Assembly (NCBI RefSeq): GCF_026343945.1
Contig: NZ_JAPKNJ010000001.1
Span: forward strand, 930,001-994,000
Direction of reading: 5' to 3'
DNA: 64,000 nt
DNA from: Kaistia algarum
GTDB lineage: Bacteria; Pseudomonadota; Alphaproteobacteria; Rhizobiales; Kaistiaceae
Shown here piece by piece: positions 61,655 to 64,000 of this stretch; the first letter of the stretch is position 1; every line of letters starts with the position of its first letter. A program made the position numbers and the translations under genes. The notes beneath the pieces are model-generated. The model was given only the letters and a program-made list of their open reading frames with translations, was not told the DNA's origin and did not search any database.

Positions 61655-62506
61655 ATGGCCACCAAAGTTGCACTCGTCACCGGCGCTTCGTCGGGTATCG
61701 GTGAAGCCACCGCGCTCAAGCTCAAGGAGCTTGGCTACACAGTCTATGGCGCGGCCCGCCGCGTCGACCGGATGCAGCATTTGACGAAGTCCGATATCCG
61801 GATCCTCGCGATGGACGTCACCGATGACGCCTCCATGCAGGCCGGGATCGACACGATCATTGCCGAGGCGGGCCGCATCGACGTTCTCGTCAACAATGCC
61901 GGCTACGGCTCCTACGGTGCCGTCGAAGACGTGCCGATGGAAGAGGCGCGCGCCCAGTTCGACGTCAACGTCTTCGGTGCGGTGCGGCTGATCCAGCTTG
62001 CCCTGCCGCATATGCGGGCGCAGCGCTCGGGCACGATCGTCAACATCACCTCGATGGGCGGCAAGATCCATACGCCGCTCGGCGCCTGGTATCACGGCAC
62101 GAAGTTTGCGTTGGAGGCGATCAGCGATTGCCTGCGCATGGAAGTACAGCCTTTCGGCATCGATGTCGTCGTGATCGAACCCGGCGGTATCAAGACCGAA
62201 TGGGCCGGCATTGCCGCCGACAAACTGAAACAAACGTCCGGTCACGGCCCTTACGCCGTGCAGGCCAATGCCATGGCGCAATCCATGATCGGCGAAGCCA
62301 GCGTCAAGCGCCAGTCTCCGCCGCAAATCATCGCCGACACGATCGCAAAGGCGGTGACTGCGCCAAAGCCCAAGACCCGCTATGCGATCGGCTTTGGGGC
62401 CAAGCCCATGATCTTCATGCGCGGCATCCTGTCCGATCGCGCCTTCGACGGCATGATGCGGATGGCGACCGGCATCGCCAAGGCCATGAAGAGCCAGAAA
62501 GTCTAG
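61655..62506 (+). CDS. short-chain dehydrogenase/reductase (SDR)
   Basis: 283-residue SDR: TGASSGIG (~9-16), NNAG (~80), catalytic Ser in VNITSMGG (~133) and YHGTK (~147-151). Same length as the SDR at 59270 but clearly different in sequence, so related by family rather than recent duplication. AAGGA lies 9 bases before ATG 61655. It shares the 40-base upstream element with that gene and is followed by the small ORF and AraC regulator. Confidence 0.91.
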   Translation: MATKVALVTGASSGIGEATALKLKELGYTVYGAARRVDRMQHLTKSDIRILAMDVTDDASMQAGIDTIIAEAGRIDVLVNNAGYGSYGAVEDVPMEEARAQFDVNVFGAVRLIQLALPHMRAQRSGTIVNITSMGGKIHTPLGAWYHGTKFALEAISDCLRMEVQPFGIDVVVIEPGGIKTEWAGIAADKLKQTSGHGPYAVQANAMAQSMIGEASVKRQSPPQIIADTIAKAVTAPKPKTRYAIGFGAKPMIFMRGILSDRAFDGMMRMATGIAKAMKSQKV

Positions 62507-62520
62507 TCGGAGTGTCCTTG

Positions 62521-62775
62521 ATGCGCGATATTCTGAAGAACGACATCGATGACGCCCGGGTCGCTTCAGCGGGAGTTGATACGCAGGACATCATTAATCC
62601 GGCCACCTGCCCGGTGACGAGTCGACTGCGAGCGGCTCAGGTGATCCTGAATGGCGCTCAGGCTCGCTCTTGCGGTGCCTTTCCGTTGGTTGAAAGCAAT
62701 CCGGCAACGGCCGCCGCCAGGCTTGGCGAGTTTGAAGAATATCTGGAGACGAAGGCGATCGTAGGAGGTCGATGA
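62521..62775 (+). CDS. small hypothetical protein translationally coupled to AraC regulator
   Basis: 84-residue ORF I do not recognise. Support: GGAG 7 bases before ATG 62521, 14 bases after the SDR stop, and an ATGA overlap (62772-62775) with the AraC gene. The N-terminus is acidic and polar (MRDILKNDIDDARVASAG), with two Cys in the middle and a helical ARLGEFEEYLETKA tail. Third-position G/C bias is weaker than in flanking genes, so it may instead be a leader that only carries ribosomes to the regulator. Confidence 0.45.
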   Translation: MRDILKNDIDDARVASAGVDTQDIINPATCPVTSRLRAAQVILNGAQARSCGAFPLVESNPATAAARLGEFEEYLETKAIVGGR

Positions 62776-63809
62776 TGGTGCAGGTCGACAAATGCAAGGT
62801 CCCGCAAGCGTTCTGGCGGGCGGCTGAGCAGTTCGGTGTCCCGCCCGCCGCGCTGTTGCGGCAGGCCCGGCTGCCGGCAACGCTTCATCTAGGCGCACAG
62901 GCCTTCGTCACCACGGCGCAATATTTTGCACTGATGCAGGCAATAGCGGACCTGTCAGGCGACCCCGCGCTTGGCATCCGGATGGTGCAATCGGTCGATA
63001 CGGCGGTTCATCCGCCGTCGAGCCTCGCTGCCTTCTATGCCCGCGACTATCGCGACGGGCTGACCCGGCTCGCGCGGTTCAAGCGCCTGTGCACGCCGGA
63101 GCAATTGCAGATTGTCGAGGCTAATGGAGATTGCATCATATCCGCAGAATGGCCCTTCGCCATCGCAGCAGAACCCGGCATCTCCGTCGATATTACGTTC
63201 GCCACGTTGGTGGAGCTGGGAAGGCGCGCTACCGGGCGCGCCATCGTGCCACGACGGTTGGATCTAACCCGACCGGGACCGGTGGGCGCCATTTATGCGG
63301 ACTATTTCGGCTGCCCAATCCGCACCGAGGCTCCGCGCAACCTTCTGGTACTCGACACCGCCGACCTCGATCGTCCGTTCCCGGGACACAATCCCGAGAT
63401 GCTCGAGATGCTGACCCCGGCGCTGAGCGCGGCGCTCGGTGAGTTGGAAGCGCAAAGCTCCATTTCTGAACAGGTGAAGATCGTGCTGAAGCGCAGCCTT
63501 GCGAGCGGCCAGCCTAGCCTTTCCGACGTGGCGAAGCAACTGGGCATGAGCGATCGAACCCTCCAGCGTCGCATCACAGAAGAAGGCTCGACCTTCCGTG
63601 ACTTGCTGTCAGAAGCGCGCCGGCATCTGGGTCGCCATCTCTTGATCGACCCGGCTACGGACATCGATGAAGTGGCCTGCCTGCTCGGCTATCAGGACAC
63701 CACATCCTTCTACCGCGCATTCCGGGAATGGGAAGGTATGCCGCCGAACCGCTGGCGCGAATCGAACATGAAGAGGCCTCACGCGCCTGAAACAGCCGGT
63801 CTCCATTGA
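62772..63809 (+). CDS. AraC family transcriptional regulator (arabinose-binding-domain type)
   Basis: 345-residue regulator: an N-terminal ~200-residue ligand region of the AraC/OruR type, and a C-terminal double HTH (SLSDVAKQLGMSDRTLQRRITEEG; DIDEVACLLGYQDTTSFYRAFREWEGMPPNRWR). AGGAGG just upstream of ATG 62772. Its likely targets are the two SDR genes carrying the shared 40-base element and perhaps the oxidoreductase gene at 63869. Confidence 0.9.
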   Translation: MMVQVDKCKVPQAFWRAAEQFGVPPAALLRQARLPATLHLGAQAFVTTAQYFALMQAIADLSGDPALGIRMVQSVDTAVHPPSSLAAFYARDYRDGLTRLARFKRLCTPEQLQIVEANGDCIISAEWPFAIAAEPGISVDITFATLVELGRRATGRAIVPRRLDLTRPGPVGAIYADYFGCPIRTEAPRNLLVLDTADLDRPFPGHNPEMLEMLTPALSAALGELEAQSSISEQVKIVLKRSLASGQPSLSDVAKQLGMSDRTLQRRITEEGSTFRDLLSEARRHLGRHLLIDPATDIDEVACLLGYQDTTSFYRAFREWEGMPPNRWRESNMKRPHAPETAGLH

Positions 63810-63868
63810 CGCGGTGAAGCCGCGCGGGAGGGGCTTGATTGTAATCCTCTTGGAAAAGGAGCAGCCAG

Positions 63869-64000
63869 ATGACCCGTCGCATCCTGATTGCCGGTAGCAC
63901 CGGATTGGTGGGCGGCCTCGTTGGCACACGGCTGGCTGGCAGACCCGACGTTGATCTTATCCGCCTCGTACGAAAAGGGGCGTCCGATCATGCTATCGAT
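63869..64000 (+). CDS. NAD(P)-binding protein, start only (runs off window)
   Basis: 44 codons are visible: MTRRILIAGSTGLVGGLVGTR followed by RPDVDLIRLVRK, a Rossmann dinucleotide-binding start (G-x-x-G-x-x-G) as in atypical SDR/NAD(P)H-binding proteins of the epimerase or YwnB-like kind. AAAGGAG precedes ATG 63869 at normal spacing. It lies 59 bases after the AraC gene in the same direction, so it may be part of that regulator's targets. The rest of the gene is outside the window. Confidence 0.75.
   Translation, partial: MTRRILIAGSTGLVGGLVGTRLAGRPDVDLIRLVRKGASDHAID

Overview
This 64 kb window is GC-rich with strong G/C third-position bias, dense ABC importers, four-base ATGA stop/start overlaps and HWE-kinase, RpiR, IclR and GntR regulators. 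That points to an alphaproteobacterium of the Hyphomicrobiales (Rhizobiales) type, in a chromosomal or megaplasmid zone devoted to uptake and breakdown of small organic compounds. There are no rRNA, tRNA or CRISPR loci, and the genus cannot be fixed from sequence alone.

Layout. 1-990: end of a sugar/glycerol-phosphate type ABC ATPase whose operon lies upstream. 1149-10776: RpiR regulator, then a cysteine hydrolase, glutamine-synthetase homologue, N-formylglutamate-amidohydrolase homologue and M20 deacylase, converging on a complete Liv-type importer (LivM-H-F-G-K order on the minus strand); together they look like an amine/amide catabolic unit using gamma-glutamyl or N-acyl intermediates. 10972-13399: alpha/beta hydrolase and M32 carboxypeptidase. 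13449-18046 (minus): formamidase-like hydrolase, succinate-semialdehyde-type dehydrogenase, iron alcohol dehydrogenase and an LDH2-family dehydrogenase, divergent from a GntR regulator (18143) that is followed by a ribose-type ABC importer and a DJ-1/PfpI protein. 23165-29626: LacI regulator, GH32-like glycosidase, serine hydrolase and a sugar importer without its own ATPase, tied together by two identical 18-bp palindromes. 29669-36217: an iron/phosphonate-type importer (minus) divergent from a metallophosphoesterase, a PHP phosphatase and a TetR regulator. 36422-37420: HWE histidine kinase.

37629-49132 is the most coherent novel-looking system: an IclR regulator with a candidate operator faces a ten-gene unit encoding an AstE/DoeB-type deacylase, a PLP dehydratase, a ribose-type importer in which one permease is fused to the double ATPase, an oxidoreductase, a creatininase-family amidohydrolase, an aldehyde dehydrogenase and RidA, closed by a strong intrinsic terminator. 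49410-57956: LuxR-type regulator and a two-partner secretion pair, with an exoprotein of about 1920 residues that carries GLUG motifs and seven MBG tandem repeats.

57998-59006 holds wreckage of mobile DNA: an IS481-like transposase tail and a frameshifted tyrosine recombinase whose presumed catalytic Tyr reads as Cys. Beyond it (59270-64000) the third-position bias weakens and there are two short-chain dehydrogenases of equal length, a DUF2147-like protein, a PmtA-like methyltransferase, a small ORF, an AraC regulator and the start of an NAD(P)-binding protein. A 40-bp element with identical spacing precedes both dehydrogenases and is a candidate AraC operator.
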